DNA from: JAWXBK01 sp040878185
GTDB lineage: Bacteria; Pseudomonadota; Alphaproteobacteria; Dongiales; Dongiaceae
Assembly (NCBI GenBank): GCA_040878185.1
Contig: JBBDMS010000007.1
Location: forward strand, 1 to 39,802
Length of the DNA stretch: 39,802 nt
Direction of reading: 5' to 3'
The notes under the pieces were generated by a model. It had not been told where the DNA came from. It made no database searches and was given only the letters and a program-made list of their open reading frames with translations. A program made the position numbers and the translations under genes. Of the stretch, positions 1 to 8,736 are shown in pieces (position 1 is the first letter of the stretch; each line of letters begins with the position of its first letter).

Positions 1-2
1 GG

Positions 3-956
3 GCCGCCGGCTTCATCGGCTTTCACCTTTCGCTGGCGCTGCTGGAACGCGGCGACCGCGTGACCGGCATCGACGATCTCAACGCCTATTACGATCCGAC
101 GCTCAAAGAGGCGCGGCTCGCGAGGCTTCGGGCCCGCACGGGCTTCGACTTCCATCGGCTCGACGTGGCCGACCTCGCGGCGATGCGCGGATTCGCCGCG
201 AGCGGCATCGATGCGATCATCCATCTCGCCGCCCAGGCCGGCGTCCGCCATTCCTTGAAACATCCCGAAGATTACGTACGCTCGAACATCGAGGGACAGC
301 TCGCGATCCTGGAGCTTGCGCGCGCGATGCCCACGCTGCGGCATCTCGTTTATGCGAGTTCGTCATCGGTTTATGGCGACAACGAAAAGCTGCCTTTTGC
401 GGTCACCGATCCGGTCGAGCGGCCGGCCTCGTTCTACGGTGCGACCAAGCGCGCCGGCGAACTGATGGCGATCTCCTATGCACGGCTCTACGGCACACCG
501 TCGACGGGCCTGCGCTTCTTCACCGTCTACGGACCCTGGGGCCGACCGGACATGGCGGCCTGGCTGTTCGTCAAGGCGATCATCGAGGGTAAGCCGCTAC
601 AGCTTTTCAATGGCGGGCAGATGCAGCGCGATTTCACTTACATCGACGACATCGTTGCCGGCGTTGTTGCCGCGCTCGACCGGCCCCCGCCACGCGATGC
701 CGGCCACGCGAGCCATCGGCTCTACAATCTGGGGAATCACCGATCGGAACCGTTGCCGCGATTTCTCGCACTGCTGGAAGAGCGGTGCGGCCGAAAGGCG
801 ATTGTCGAGAATGTGCCGATGCAGCAGGGCGACGTGCGTGCCACTTATGCCGATATCACCGAATCGAAACGCGATCTCGGATTCGAACCGAAGACCTCGA
901 TCGACCAGGGTTTGCCGCGCTTCGTCGACTGGTATCGCGATTATCACCGCGCATAG
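3..956 (+). CDS. NAD-dependent epimerase, UDP-glucuronate 4-epimerase-like (5' end missing)
   Basis: Extended short-chain dehydrogenase/epimerase that probably interconverts UDP-glucuronate and UDP-galacturonate for surface polysaccharide. The frame is open to the window edge and starts inside the Rossmann glycine motif (GAAGFIG), so only a few N-terminal residues are missing. The annotated-looking GTG at 60 is internal. Visible signatures are the NAYYD..LKEARL stretch typical of LpsL/CapI-type UDP-glucuronate epimerases, HLAAQAGVRHS, YASSSSVYG and the catalytic YGATK motif. About 317 residues are present, close to the full family length. A palindromic repeat follows the stop. Substrate is inferred from family resemblance; another UDP-sugar epimerase is possible. 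Confidence 0.85.
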   Translation, partial: AAGFIGFHLSLALLERGDRVTGIDDLNAYYDPTLKEARLARLRARTGFDFHRLDVADLAAMRGFAASGIDAIIHLAAQAGVRHSLKHPEDYVRSNIEGQLAILELARAMPTLRHLVYASSSSVYGDNEKLPFAVTDPVERPASFYGATKRAGELMAISYARLYGTPSTGLRFFTVYGPWGRPDMAAWLFVKAIIEGKPLQLFNGGQMQRDFTYIDDIVAGVVAALDRPPPRDAGHASHRLYNLGNHRSEPLPRFLALLEERCGRKAIVENVPMQQGDVRATYADITESKRDLGFEPKTSIDQGLPRFVDWYRDYHRA

Positions 957-1026
957 TGGGTGACGCAGGCGTTGTAACGCGCTCCAGGCAACGCCGCGGA
1001 AGACCCGCTGGAACGAATCCCTCAAT

Positions 1027-1133
1027 CGTCATTGCCGGGCTTGACCCGGGCATCCACGGTACGACCGGGTTGCGTCCTCGCGGATGTCGAAGCAGTGGAT
1101 GGGTGGATCGCCGGGTCAAGCCCGGCGATGACG
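1027..1133. repeat. Dispersed palindromic element (two inverted arms)
   Basis: Two about 30-bp arms, 1027-1057 and 1103-1133, are inverted copies of each other. Each arm is also an imperfect hairpin around the core CCGGGTCAAGCCCGG. The element fills the space between the convergent epimerase and acyl-CoA ligase genes. Related copies lie at 11807-11869, 12068-12224 and 12300-12318. Such elements are common in alphaproteobacterial intergenic DNA. It may also act as a bidirectional transcription barrier, but there is no T-run. Confidence 0.85.
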
Positions 1134-1202
1134 AATGGAGAATGGTGACAATCGGAGAACGATGCAGCTTTATGCGAGCTGCGTGCGGACGGCCGGTCTC
1201 GC

Positions 1203-2990
1203 CTACCGCCCGTACAGCGCCAGCAGCTTCGCGCCGAACCGTTCGCGGATCTTGTGGCGCCGGATCTTCATCGAAACGGTCAGCATTTCATTCTCGGTGG
1301 TGAACGCCTCATCGGCGATCACATAGCGGCGGATTTTTTCGAGATTCGACAACATCCCGTTTGCACGATCGATGGCGGGCGAGAGCGCCTGGTGAAGCGC
1401 CGCATTGCCCGCAAGTTGTGCGAGATCGCGCGTGGCGCCGTTCTGCGCCGCCCACTGGGCGACGAACGTCTCGTCGGGCACAATGAGTGCGACCAGATGC
1501 GGATGCTTGTCGCCGAAGACCATCGCCTGCGCGATTTCCGCCTGCAAAGTCAGCATCCCTTCGACGCGGGCCGGCGAGATATTGTCGCCGCCCGAGAGCA
1601 CGATGATGTCCTTCTTGCGATCGGTGATTCGTACATAGCCGTCTTTGTCGATCTCGCCGACATCGCCGGTATGCAGCCAGCCGCCTTCGAGCGCAGCAGC
1701 GGTCGCGGCCTCGTCGCCCCAATAGCCTTTCATCATCGCCTCGCCGCGCACCAGAATCTCGCCGTCCGGCCCGAGGCTGAGCTCGACATCGACCAGCGGT
1801 TTTCCCACCGTGTCGATGCGGCAATCGTGCGGCGGGTTGCAGGAGACGACCGGTGCGAACTCGGTCTGTCCGTACCCTTGCAGGATGCGCAAGCCCAGCG
1901 CCGTGAAATAGATGCCGACCTCGTAGTTGAGCGCAGCGCCGCCCGACACCATCGCCTTCAGCCGGCCGCCGAACCGTTTCTTCATCTTGCGGCGGACCAG
2001 AATATCGGCGAGGCAATCCTGAATGCGTTCGCCGAGCGTCAGCCGTTCGCCTTCATAGCGCTTGCGACCCAGCACGACCGCGCGCTGGAACCAGCGACGC
2101 TTCGCATCCGGCAGCTTCGTCATCTGCCTTTCGATCCGCCCGCGCATCGCCTCGTAGAGCCGCGGGACGGCGGTCATGATCGTCGGCCGGGCTTCGGCGG
2201 CGTTCTCCAGCAGCTTGTCCGCACCCTCGGCGAACCAGACCTCGGCGCCGATCGTCATCGGGAACATCTGCCCGACCGTATGCTCATAGGAATGCGAAAG
2301 CGGCAGGAACGAGAGAAACACTTCGCGGCCGAGGCCGAACTCCTTGAGCAGATGATAGGCGCCCTTGCAGTTGGCAAGGATGCCACCATGGGTGAGCATA
2401 ACGCCCTTCGGCAGGCCGCCGGTGCCCGACGTATAGATGAAACAGGCGGTGTCGCCGCGTTTGAGGGTCGCCACGCGGGCAGCGACAACGGGATCGTCTT
2501 CCTTGCCCTGCGCGAGGGCCGCCTCCCAGCGCAACAGCGCAAAGGGCGGCGCCTGGCCGATACCGGTATCGTCGATTGCGATCAGGAAACGCAGATTGCC
2601 GGTCTTCAGTCCGGCCTGGACGATCCGCTCCGCCAGCATGCGCGAAGAGACGATGGCGCCGATCGCGCCGCTATTGCCGAGGATATGCGCATGGTCGGCG
2701 ATCGTGTTCGTGGTGAAGGCGGGCACCGTGATACCGCCCGCCGCCATGATCGCCAGATCGGCGACGGTCCATTCCGGGCGATTCTCGGCGATCAGTGCGA
2801 CCCGGTCGCCGGGCTCAAGGCCAAGCCCGATCAGCGACGATGCAAAACGGCCGACCTCGGTCGCGACCTCGCCATAGGTCCGGCTGTGCCACGTCCCGTC
2901 GCGCTTGTCGCGCAGATAGGGCCGCGCCGCATGACGGGCTGCCTGTTCGAAGAACATTTGTGGCAGTGTCTGCCACGCGTCGTATTGCAT
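1203..2990 (-). CDS. Long-chain acyl-CoA synthetase (AMP-forming)
   Basis: Adenylate-forming ligase that activates long-chain fatty acids to acyl-CoA with ATP, feeding beta-oxidation or lipid synthesis. At 595 residues it has the length of the bacterial FadD15-type long-chain family. The P-loop reads YTSGTGGLPKGV (residues about 186-197), with Gly where most family members have Thr. Further motifs are GYGQTEFAPV (A5), LHTGDVGEIDKDGYVRITDRKKD (A7/A8) and a C-terminal domain rich in Arg/Lys. It is divergent from pepF, with about 100 bp between start codons. Chain length specificity cannot be read from the sequence. Confidence 0.88.
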   Translation of the reverse strand: MQYDAWQTLPQMFFEQAARHAARPYLRDKRDGTWHSRTYGEVATEVGRFASSLIGLGLEPGDRVALIAENRPEWTVADLAIMAAGGITVPAFTTNTIADHAHILGNSGAIGAIVSSRMLAERIVQAGLKTGNLRFLIAIDDTGIGQAPPFALLRWEAALAQGKEDDPVVAARVATLKRGDTACFIYTSGTGGLPKGVMLTHGGILANCKGAYHLLKEFGLGREVFLSFLPLSHSYEHTVGQMFPMTIGAEVWFAEGADKLLENAAEARPTIMTAVPRLYEAMRGRIERQMTKLPDAKRRWFQRAVVLGRKRYEGERLTLGERIQDCLADILVRRKMKKRFGGRLKAMVSGGAALNYEVGIYFTALGLRILQGYGQTEFAPVVSCNPPHDCRIDTVGKPLVDVELSLGPDGEILVRGEAMMKGYWGDEAATAAALEGGWLHTGDVGEIDKDGYVRITDRKKDIIVLSGGDNISPARVEGMLTLQAEIAQAMVFGDKHPHLVALIVPDETFVAQWAAQNGATRDLAQLAGNAALHQALSPAIDRANGMLSNLEKIRRYVIADEAFTTENEMLTVSMKIRRHKIRERFGAKLLALYGR

Positions 2991-3009
2991 CGTCGGGGCT
3001 CCCGTAGCC

Positions 3010-3038
3010 TTGGCCTGAAGCCGATCCGACCTTATATC
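3010..3038 (+). promoter_or_regulatory. Candidate sigma70-type promoter for pepF
   Basis: TTGGCC (3010-3015) and TATATC (3033-3038) are separated by 17 bp and lie about 55 bp before the pepF ATG, in the divergent region with the acyl-CoA ligase gene. Each hexamer matches four of six consensus positions. Read by eye only. Confidence 0.4.
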
Positions 3039-3093
3039 GCCCCATGCCGACCCTCACCAGACGCACGCCAGCCAGACGAAGGACCGCAATGCC

Positions 3094-4872
3094 ATGGCCC
3101 ATCCCGCCGAAAACGCCGACGCCTTGCCCGTATGGGATCTGAACGACCTCTATCCCGGCATGGAGTCGCCCGAGCTCCGGCAGGATCTCGACCGCGCGCA
3201 ACGCGAGGCGAAGGAGTTTCGCCGGCTTTATGAAGGGAAGCTGGCGGCGCTCGACGGCGATGCGCTGGCCGCGGCGGTTTCGCAGTACGAGCAGATGCAG
3301 GAGCGGCTCGGTCGGATCATGAGCTACGCGCAGCTCGTCTACGCCCAGAACATGACCGATCCGGCGCATGCGAAATTCTACCAGACGATGCAGGAGCGCA
3401 CGACCGACATCGGCGTCGAGATCCTGTTCTTTACGCTCGAGATCAATCGCATCGAGGATGCGCGCCTCGAGACGCAGTATCGCGCACCGGCGCTGGCGCG
3501 TTACCGGCCGTGGATCGATCAGGTCCGTTCCTATCGGCCCCATCAGCTCGGCAACGACATGGAACGCCTGCTGCACGAGAAGAACGTGACCGGCCATGCC
3601 GCCTGGTCGCGGGCCTTCGACGAAACCAACGCCGATCTGCGGTTTCGTGTCGGCGGCGAGACATTGACCAGCGATCAGGCGCTTAACCTGATGACCGATC
3701 GCGATCCGGCGAAGCGCAAGGAGGCGGCGTTCGAAATCGGGCGCGTCTATGGCGAAAACCGGCGGACCTTCGCTCTGGTGACCAACACGCTGGCGAAAGA
3801 CAAGGAGATCGAGGATCGCTGGCGCGGTTTCGCGCGCGCCGATTCCTCGCGCAATCTGTCGAACCAGGTCGAGGACGACGTCGTCGATGCGCTGGCCGAT
3901 GCCGTGCAGGGGTCGTATGCCGATCTCTCGCATCGGTACTACAAACTGAAGGCCAGGTGGTTCGGCGTCGAACAGCTCGATTACTGGGACCGCAACGCGC
4001 CGCTGCCCGACGATGCCGATCGGGTGATCGGCTGGCCGGAAGCGACGCAGATCGTGCTCGAAGCTTATGGCCGCTTCTCGAAAGATCTGGCCTCGCTTGG
4101 CCAGCGGTTCTTCGGTGGCGGGTGGATCGACGTGCCGCCGCGCCCGGGCAAGGCGCCGGGTGCCTTCGCGCATCCCACGGTGCCGTCGGCGCATCCCTAT
4201 CTGCTGCTCAACTGGCACGGCAAGACGCGCGACGTGATGACGCTCGCCCATGAGCTGGGCCATGGCGTGCATCAGGTTTTGGCGGCCGGACAGGGCGCGC
4301 TGATGGCGGATACGCCGCTGACGCTCGCCGAAACCGCGTCGGTGTTCGGCGAGATGCTGACCTTCCAGAGCCTGCTCGCGCGCGAGACCGACCCGAAGAA
4401 GCGCCGCGCGCTGCTCGCCGGCAAGGTCGAGGACATGCTCAACACGGTCGTCCGCCAGATCGCGTTCTACGAGTTCGAGCGGCGCGTGCATGGCGAGCGG
4501 CGCGAGGGCGAGCTGATGCCCGAACGCATCGCCGAACATTGGATGGACGTGCAGAGCGAGAGCCTCGGGCCCGCGATCCGCTTCGACGAGGGCTATCGCT
4601 GGTTCTGGTGCTATATCCCGCATTTCATCCATACGCCGTTCTATGTGTATGCCTATGCGTTCGGCGATTGCCTGGTGAATTCGCTCTATGCGGTCTATCG
4701 CCAGTCCGATGCCGGCTTCGCCGAAAAATATCTCGACATGCTGCGCGCGGGCGGCAGCAAGCGGCATAAGGAATTGCTGGCGCCGTTCGGGCTGGATGCG
4801 TCCGATCCGGCTTTCTGGCGCCGCGGTCTGGCACTGATCGGCGAGATGATCGACGAACTGGAGCGGCTCTGA
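3094..4872 (+). CDS. pepF: Oligoendopeptidase F, M3 family
   Basis: Cytosolic zinc metallopeptidase of family M3 that cuts short oligopeptides. The 592-residue length is normal for the PepF/M3 clan. The zinc-binding HELGH motif is at residues 386-390 inside AHELGHGVHQ, and a downstream ETASVFGEML stretch supplies the third ligand glutamate. There is no signal peptide. The ATG at 3094 is preceded by an AAGGA ribosome site about 10 bp upstream. The stop is followed 2 bp later by a possible TTG start of the ABC1 kinase gene, so the two are probably co-transcribed. Confidence 0.92.
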   Translation: MAHPAENADALPVWDLNDLYPGMESPELRQDLDRAQREAKEFRRLYEGKLAALDGDALAAAVSQYEQMQERLGRIMSYAQLVYAQNMTDPAHAKFYQTMQERTTDIGVEILFFTLEINRIEDARLETQYRAPALARYRPWIDQVRSYRPHQLGNDMERLLHEKNVTGHAAWSRAFDETNADLRFRVGGETLTSDQALNLMTDRDPAKRKEAAFEIGRVYGENRRTFALVTNTLAKDKEIEDRWRGFARADSSRNLSNQVEDDVVDALADAVQGSYADLSHRYYKLKARWFGVEQLDYWDRNAPLPDDADRVIGWPEATQIVLEAYGRFSKDLASLGQRFFGGGWIDVPPRPGKAPGAFAHPTVPSAHPYLLLNWHGKTRDVMTLAHELGHGVHQVLAAGQGALMADTPLTLAETASVFGEMLTFQSLLARETDPKKRRALLAGKVEDMLNTVVRQIAFYEFERRVHGERREGELMPERIAEHWMDVQSESLGPAIRFDEGYRWFWCYIPHFIHTPFYVYAYAFGDCLVNSLYAVYRQSDAGFAEKYLDMLRAGGSKRHKELLAPFGLDASDPAFWRRGLALIGEMIDELERL

Positions 4873-4874
4873 AT

Positions 4875-6254
4875 TTGGCGCGCAAGCCCGCCAACGGAAA
4901 CGATGAAACCGAACGCAACTCGATGGCCGGCCGCGTGCGGCGCTATGCGCGGGTCGGCGGTGCGGTGGGCGGGTTGGCGGCCCGGATCGCGGGCGCGCGT
5001 TATCTCGGCACATCGCTCGACCGCGGCAAGCACGCGGCCGATCTGACGGCGGCACTGGGCGGGCTCAAGGGACCGCTGATGAAAGTCGCGCAGATCATGT
5101 CGACCATTCCCGACATGCTGCCGCGCGAGTATTCGGCGGCGCTGGCGCAGCTTCAGGCCGATGCGCCGGCGATGGGCCGGCATTTCGTGCGCCGGCGCAT
5201 GGCGGCGGAACTTGGGCCGAACTGGCCGACGCGATTCCGCTCGTTCGACGAAGCGGCGGCGGCCGCCGCGTCGCTCGGCCAGGTGCATCGGGCAATGTCG
5301 CTTGATGGGCGCGAGCTCGCCTGCAAGCTGCAATATCCGGACATGCAATCGGCGGTCGAAGCCGACCTGCGCCAGCTTCGCCTGATCTTCTCGATCTACG
5401 AACGCTACGATCGCGCGATCTCGACCAGAGAGATTCATGCCGAGATCGCGGCGCGCCTGCGGGAAGAGCTCGACTATGCGCGCGAGGCGAAACAGATGTC
5501 GCTCTATCGGTACATGCTCGCCGACGAGACCGAGGTGCATGTGCCCGAGCCGCTGCCCGATCTTTCGACGAAACGCCTGCTCACGATGGGCTGGCTAGAG
5601 GGCGAGCGGCTGCTGCCGTTCGTCGCGGCACATCCGGACGATATCGAGATGCGCAACCGCGTCGCCAAAAACATGTTTCGCGCCTGGTATGTGCCATTCT
5701 ATTTCTACGGCATCATTCATGGCGATCCACATCTCGGGAACTACACGATCCGGCCCGACGGCAGCGTGAACCTGCTCGATTTCGGCTGCATCCGCGTCTT
5801 CCCGCCCGGCTTCGTGCGGGGTGTGATCGATCTCTATCGCGCGATCGAGCGCGACGACGAGGCGCTGGCGGTCTCGGCTTATGAGCGCTGGGGTTTCCGC
5901 AATCTCGATCGCGAGACGATCCGGGTGCTCAACCGCTGGGCGGCGTTTCTCTACGGACCGCTGCTCGAGAACCGGCCGCGGCGGATCCAGGAGAACGAGG
6001 GCGAGATCTACGGGGCGGACGTGGCGGCGGGTGTCCATGAAGAACTGCGGCGGCTGGGGCCGGTCACGCCGCCGCGCGAGTTCGTGCTGATGGATCGGGC
6101 CGCGATCGGGCTCGGTTCGGTCTTCATGCATCTGAAGGCCGAGATCAACTGGTACGAGGTGTTTCAGGAACTGATCGGCGGGTTCGACGAAGCGGCGCTC
6201 GAACAGCGGCAGACGCAGGCGCTCGCCCAATTCGGGATCGATGCGCCGGAATAA
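4875..6254 (+). CDS. ABC1/AarF/UbiB-type protein kinase-like protein
   Basis: Member of the atypical kinase family (UbiB, ADCK) linked to ubiquinone synthesis and membrane lipid handling. The family's alanine-rich nucleotide loop is seen as AAAASLGQVHRA. The invariant lysine is in ACKLQYP, the catalytic loop is HGDPHLGNY and the metal-binding motif is LLDFGCI. The family KxGQ motif appears as KVAQ, with Ala for Gly. There is no C-terminal transmembrane pair like that of E. coli UbiB, so this is probably a paralogue rather than UbiB itself. The start is either TTG at 4875, 2 bp after pepF, or ATG at 4923, residue 17 of the longer form. Neither has a clear ribosome site. Confidence 0.85.
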   Translation: MARKPANGNDETERNSMAGRVRRYARVGGAVGGLAARIAGARYLGTSLDRGKHAADLTAALGGLKGPLMKVAQIMSTIPDMLPREYSAALAQLQADAPAMGRHFVRRRMAAELGPNWPTRFRSFDEAAAAAASLGQVHRAMSLDGRELACKLQYPDMQSAVEADLRQLRLIFSIYERYDRAISTREIHAEIAARLREELDYAREAKQMSLYRYMLADETEVHVPEPLPDLSTKRLLTMGWLEGERLLPFVAAHPDDIEMRNRVAKNMFRAWYVPFYFYGIIHGDPHLGNYTIRPDGSVNLLDFGCIRVFPPGFVRGVIDLYRAIERDDEALAVSAYERWGFRNLDRETIRVLNRWAAFLYGPLLENRPRRIQENEGEIYGADVAAGVHEELRRLGPVTPPREFVLMDRAAIGLGSVFMHLKAEINWYEVFQELIGGFDEAALEQRQTQALAQFGIDAPE

Positions 6255-6263
6255 GGCGGAAAG

Positions 6264-7040
6264 TTAGAAGTTCGTGCCCCAGACCGCGATCGCGACGGTC
6301 GCGAGATTGTTCACGACATGCAGCACGATCGGCGGCCAGATCGAGCGCGACCAGACATAGAGCCACCCGAGCAGCAGGCCGAGCACGAAGATCTGGCCGG
6401 TGACGAACAGCCCTATGCCCGGATCCAGTACCAGAAAATAGAAATGCACGGTTGCGAATAGAAGGGAGCTGATCGCGATTGCCGCCCCGGCGCCGGTACG
6501 CTCCTGCAGCCAGCGCAGCACCATGCCGCGAAACAGCAATTCTTCGGCGATCGGCACCATGATGCCGAGCGAGAGCATCGCGAGCGCGATCTGCAGCAGC
6601 GACGATTGCGGGCTGATGAATTGCCCGGCCAATTCCTCGGTCAGCGTGCCGTCCGGATCGAGTTCGAGCGTCTTGACCAGATAGCCGTCGAGAATGATGT
6701 AGATCAGGAACAGCAGCACCGCGACGGCGCAGGGCGCCAACGTCGTCGGGCGTATGCCGAGATCGCGCCAGGCGAGATGGCGCCGCCGTCGCATGATGTC
6801 GATGCCGATGAACATGGCGAGGCCGGAGCCGGTCACCGCCACCAGGATGACGTACTGGGATGCGGGCGAGCTCGGATCGGTCAGGATCGTGCTGCCGAAG
6901 AACAGGCTTCCCATGCCGGTCAGGATTCCGGGCACGACCTGCGCGAGCAGCAGGATCAGCGCCAGCCACAAGAGATCCCATTTGCGGAAGAGCCGCGCGG
7001 CGCGGGGCGAAGGCTCGTTGTCGAACTCGGGAATCGTCAT
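6264..7040 (-). CDS. CPBP-family intramembrane metalloprotease
   Basis: Polytopic membrane protein of the CPBP (Abi, CAAX protease/bacteriocin-processing) family. All three motifs are present: EELLFR at residues 166-171, FATVH with His199, and VLHVVNN with His241 and Asn244/245. About seven hydrophobic segments are visible. I chose the ATG at 7040 because it has GGAG 7-10 bp upstream and gives the usual N-terminus. A longer form from 7139 would add 33 residues without membrane character. It is convergent with the ABC1 kinase, 9 bp apart. The substrate is unknown. Confidence 0.85.
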   Translation of the reverse strand: MTIPEFDNEPSPRAARLFRKWDLLWLALILLLAQVVPGILTGMGSLFFGSTILTDPSSPASQYVILVAVTGSGLAMFIGIDIMRRRRHLAWRDLGIRPTTLAPCAVAVLLFLIYIILDGYLVKTLELDPDGTLTEELAGQFISPQSSLLQIALAMLSLGIMVPIAEELLFRGMVLRWLQERTGAGAAIAISSLLFATVHFYFLVLDPGIGLFVTGQIFVLGLLLGWLYVWSRSIWPPIVLHVVNNLATVAIAVWGTNF

Positions 7041-7241
7041 GCGCGCTCCGCGAATGGTTATCCTTCCTGCCACAACCGGCGGCGGCCGTACAGGGAGCCC
7101 GCCGGGCGGTGTCGCCGATGCATAGTAGATGCGTAGCATGCGACGATCCGCCGGGCTTGAGCTTTGCGGGGGGCTCCGGCATTGTTGGCGCCGCCAGTTT
7201 TGGGGGCGGCTCCGGTCGAATCAATGGACGGGACGGAGGCG

Positions 7242-8399
7242 ATGAAGATCGGCGTACCGAAAGAACGCCGTGCCGGCGAAACGCGCGTTGCGATCTCGCC
7301 CGACATGGTCAAAAAATATGTCGATCTCGGTATCGAGGTCGCAGTGGAATCGGGTGCGGGTGAAGGGTCTAACATCCCCGACCAGGCATTCCAGGCAGCA
7401 GGGGCGACGATCGCACTGGATGCGGCGGCTGCCATCGGCAATGCCGATCTCGTTCTCAAGGTGCAGCGCCCGCTGACGGCGGCCGAAGGCAATGACGAAC
7501 TCGCCGCCATGAAATCCGGCGCGGTGCTGGTCGCGATGCTCGCGCCGCATGCCGCCGGCGATCAGATCAAGGGTTATGCCGCGAAAAACATCGTCGCGTT
7601 CGCGATGGAGATGGTGCCGCGCATCACCCGCGCGCAGGCGATGGATGTGCTGTCCTCGCAATCGAACCTTGCCGGTTATCGCGCGGTGATCGATGCCGCG
7701 CATGAATATGGCCGCGCCTTTCCGATGATGATGACGGCGGCCGGCACGATCGCGCCGGCGCGGATCATGGTCATGGGCGCCGGCGTTGCCGGGCTGCAGG
7801 CGATCGCGACGGCAAGGCGGCTTGGCGCCATCGTCTCGGCGACCGACGTCAGGCCCGCCGCCAAGGAACAGGTCGAGAGTCTCGCCGCCACCTTCGTCGC
7901 GGTCGAGGACGAGGAATTCAGGCAGGCCGAGACCGCCGGCGGCTATGCCAAGGAAATGAGCGATGCCTACAAGGCGAAGCAGGCACAGCTCATCGCCGAT
8001 ACGATCAAAAAGCAGGACATCGTCATCACCACGGCGCTGATCCCCGGCCGCAAGGCGCCGGTGCTGGTCACCGAAGAGATGGTCAAGACGATGAAGCCGG
8101 GTTCGGTGATCGTCGATCTCGCGGTCGAGCAGGGCGGCAACTGCCCGATTTCCGAAATGGGTAAGGTGGTCCGAAAGCACGGCGTCATCATCGTCGGCCA
8201 TGCCAATGTGCCGGGCCGGTTGGCGGCGGATGCCTCGGCGCTTTATGCCCGCAATCTCTTCGCGCTGGTGTCGCTGCTCTACAACAAGGAAGCGAAGGCG
8301 CTGAAAATCGACTGGGAGGATGAGATCGTGAAAGGCACGGCGCTCACTCGCGACGGCCAGATCGTTCACCCCGCGCTCGCCGCCAGGCAGGGAGGCTGA
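7242..8399 (+). CDS. pntAA: NAD(P)+ transhydrogenase subunit alpha 1 (NAD(H)-binding)
   Basis: Soluble NAD(H)-binding domain I of the proton-translocating transhydrogenase, which transfers hydride between NADH and NADP+ at the inner membrane. The protein starts MKIGVPKERRAGETRVAISP, typical of the alanine dehydrogenase/PNT N-terminus. The dinucleotide fold shows as GAGVAGLQAIATARRLGA followed by the acidic ATDVR. The ATG at 7242 sits 4 bp after a GGAGG ribosome site; in-frame codons upstream (from 7164) are unlikely starts. At 385 residues it is the domain I part alone, so the alpha chain is split as in Rhodospirillum rubrum. It leads a three-gene operon. Confidence 0.95.
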   Translation: MKIGVPKERRAGETRVAISPDMVKKYVDLGIEVAVESGAGEGSNIPDQAFQAAGATIALDAAAAIGNADLVLKVQRPLTAAEGNDELAAMKSGAVLVAMLAPHAAGDQIKGYAAKNIVAFAMEMVPRITRAQAMDVLSSQSNLAGYRAVIDAAHEYGRAFPMMMTAAGTIAPARIMVMGAGVAGLQAIATARRLGAIVSATDVRPAAKEQVESLAATFVAVEDEEFRQAETAGGYAKEMSDAYKAKQAQLIADTIKKQDIVITTALIPGRKAPVLVTEEMVKTMKPGSVIVDLAVEQGGNCPISEMGKVVRKHGVIIVGHANVPGRLAADASALYARNLFALVSLLYNKEAKALKIDWEDEIVKGTALTRDGQIVHPALAARQGG

Positions 8400-8400
8400 C

Positions 8401-8736
8401 ATGGAAACGCTCCATCATGTTCCCTTCGTCCAGCTCTTCGCCGTTTTCGTGCTGGCGTGTTTTGTTGGCTATTACGTTGTCTGGCGGGTGACGCCGGCGC
8501 TGCATTCGCCGCTGATGGCCGTCACCAACGCGATCTCGTCGGTGATCATCGTCGGCGCGCTGATCGCCGCCGGGCCGGCCGATTTCGACTTCAGCCAGAT
8601 CATGGGCTTCATCGCGGTCGTGCTCGCCTCGGTCAATATCTTCGGCGGTTTCATCGTGACCAGGCGCATGCTCTCGATGTTCCGCAAGAAGGATAGCGGC
8701 GCCGGCAAGGACAAGAAGGGGCGGGCGGGCGCATGA
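8401..8736 (+). CDS. pntAB: NAD(P)+ transhydrogenase subunit alpha 2 (membrane)
   Basis: Small membrane subunit carrying the alpha-chain part of domain II of the transhydrogenase proton channel. At 111 residues it shows about three hydrophobic segments, and contains the family stretch TPALHSPLMAVTNAISSVIIVGAL. The C-terminus is Lys/Gly-rich. It starts 1 bp after the pntAA stop and its own stop overlaps the pntB start by ATGA (8733-8736), which implies translational coupling of the three subunits. Confidence 0.95.
   Translation: METLHHVPFVQLFAVFVLACFVGYYVVWRVTPALHSPLMAVTNAISSVIIVGALIAAGPADFDFSQIMGFIAVVLASVNIFGGFIVTRRMLSMFRKKDSGAGKDKKGRAGA

Noticed and set aside
1203..2990. Gly in YTSGTGG as an inactivating change in the acyl-CoA ligase
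   Set aside because: The rest of the P-loop and all other motifs are intact, and I recall the same variant in other alphaproteobacterial long-chain ligases.
2815..5055. A 746-codon open frame on the minus strand across pepF
   Set aside because: It lies antisense to a well-supported peptidase gene and has low-complexity Arg/His/Gln-rich content, as expected for the opposite strand of GC-rich coding DNA.
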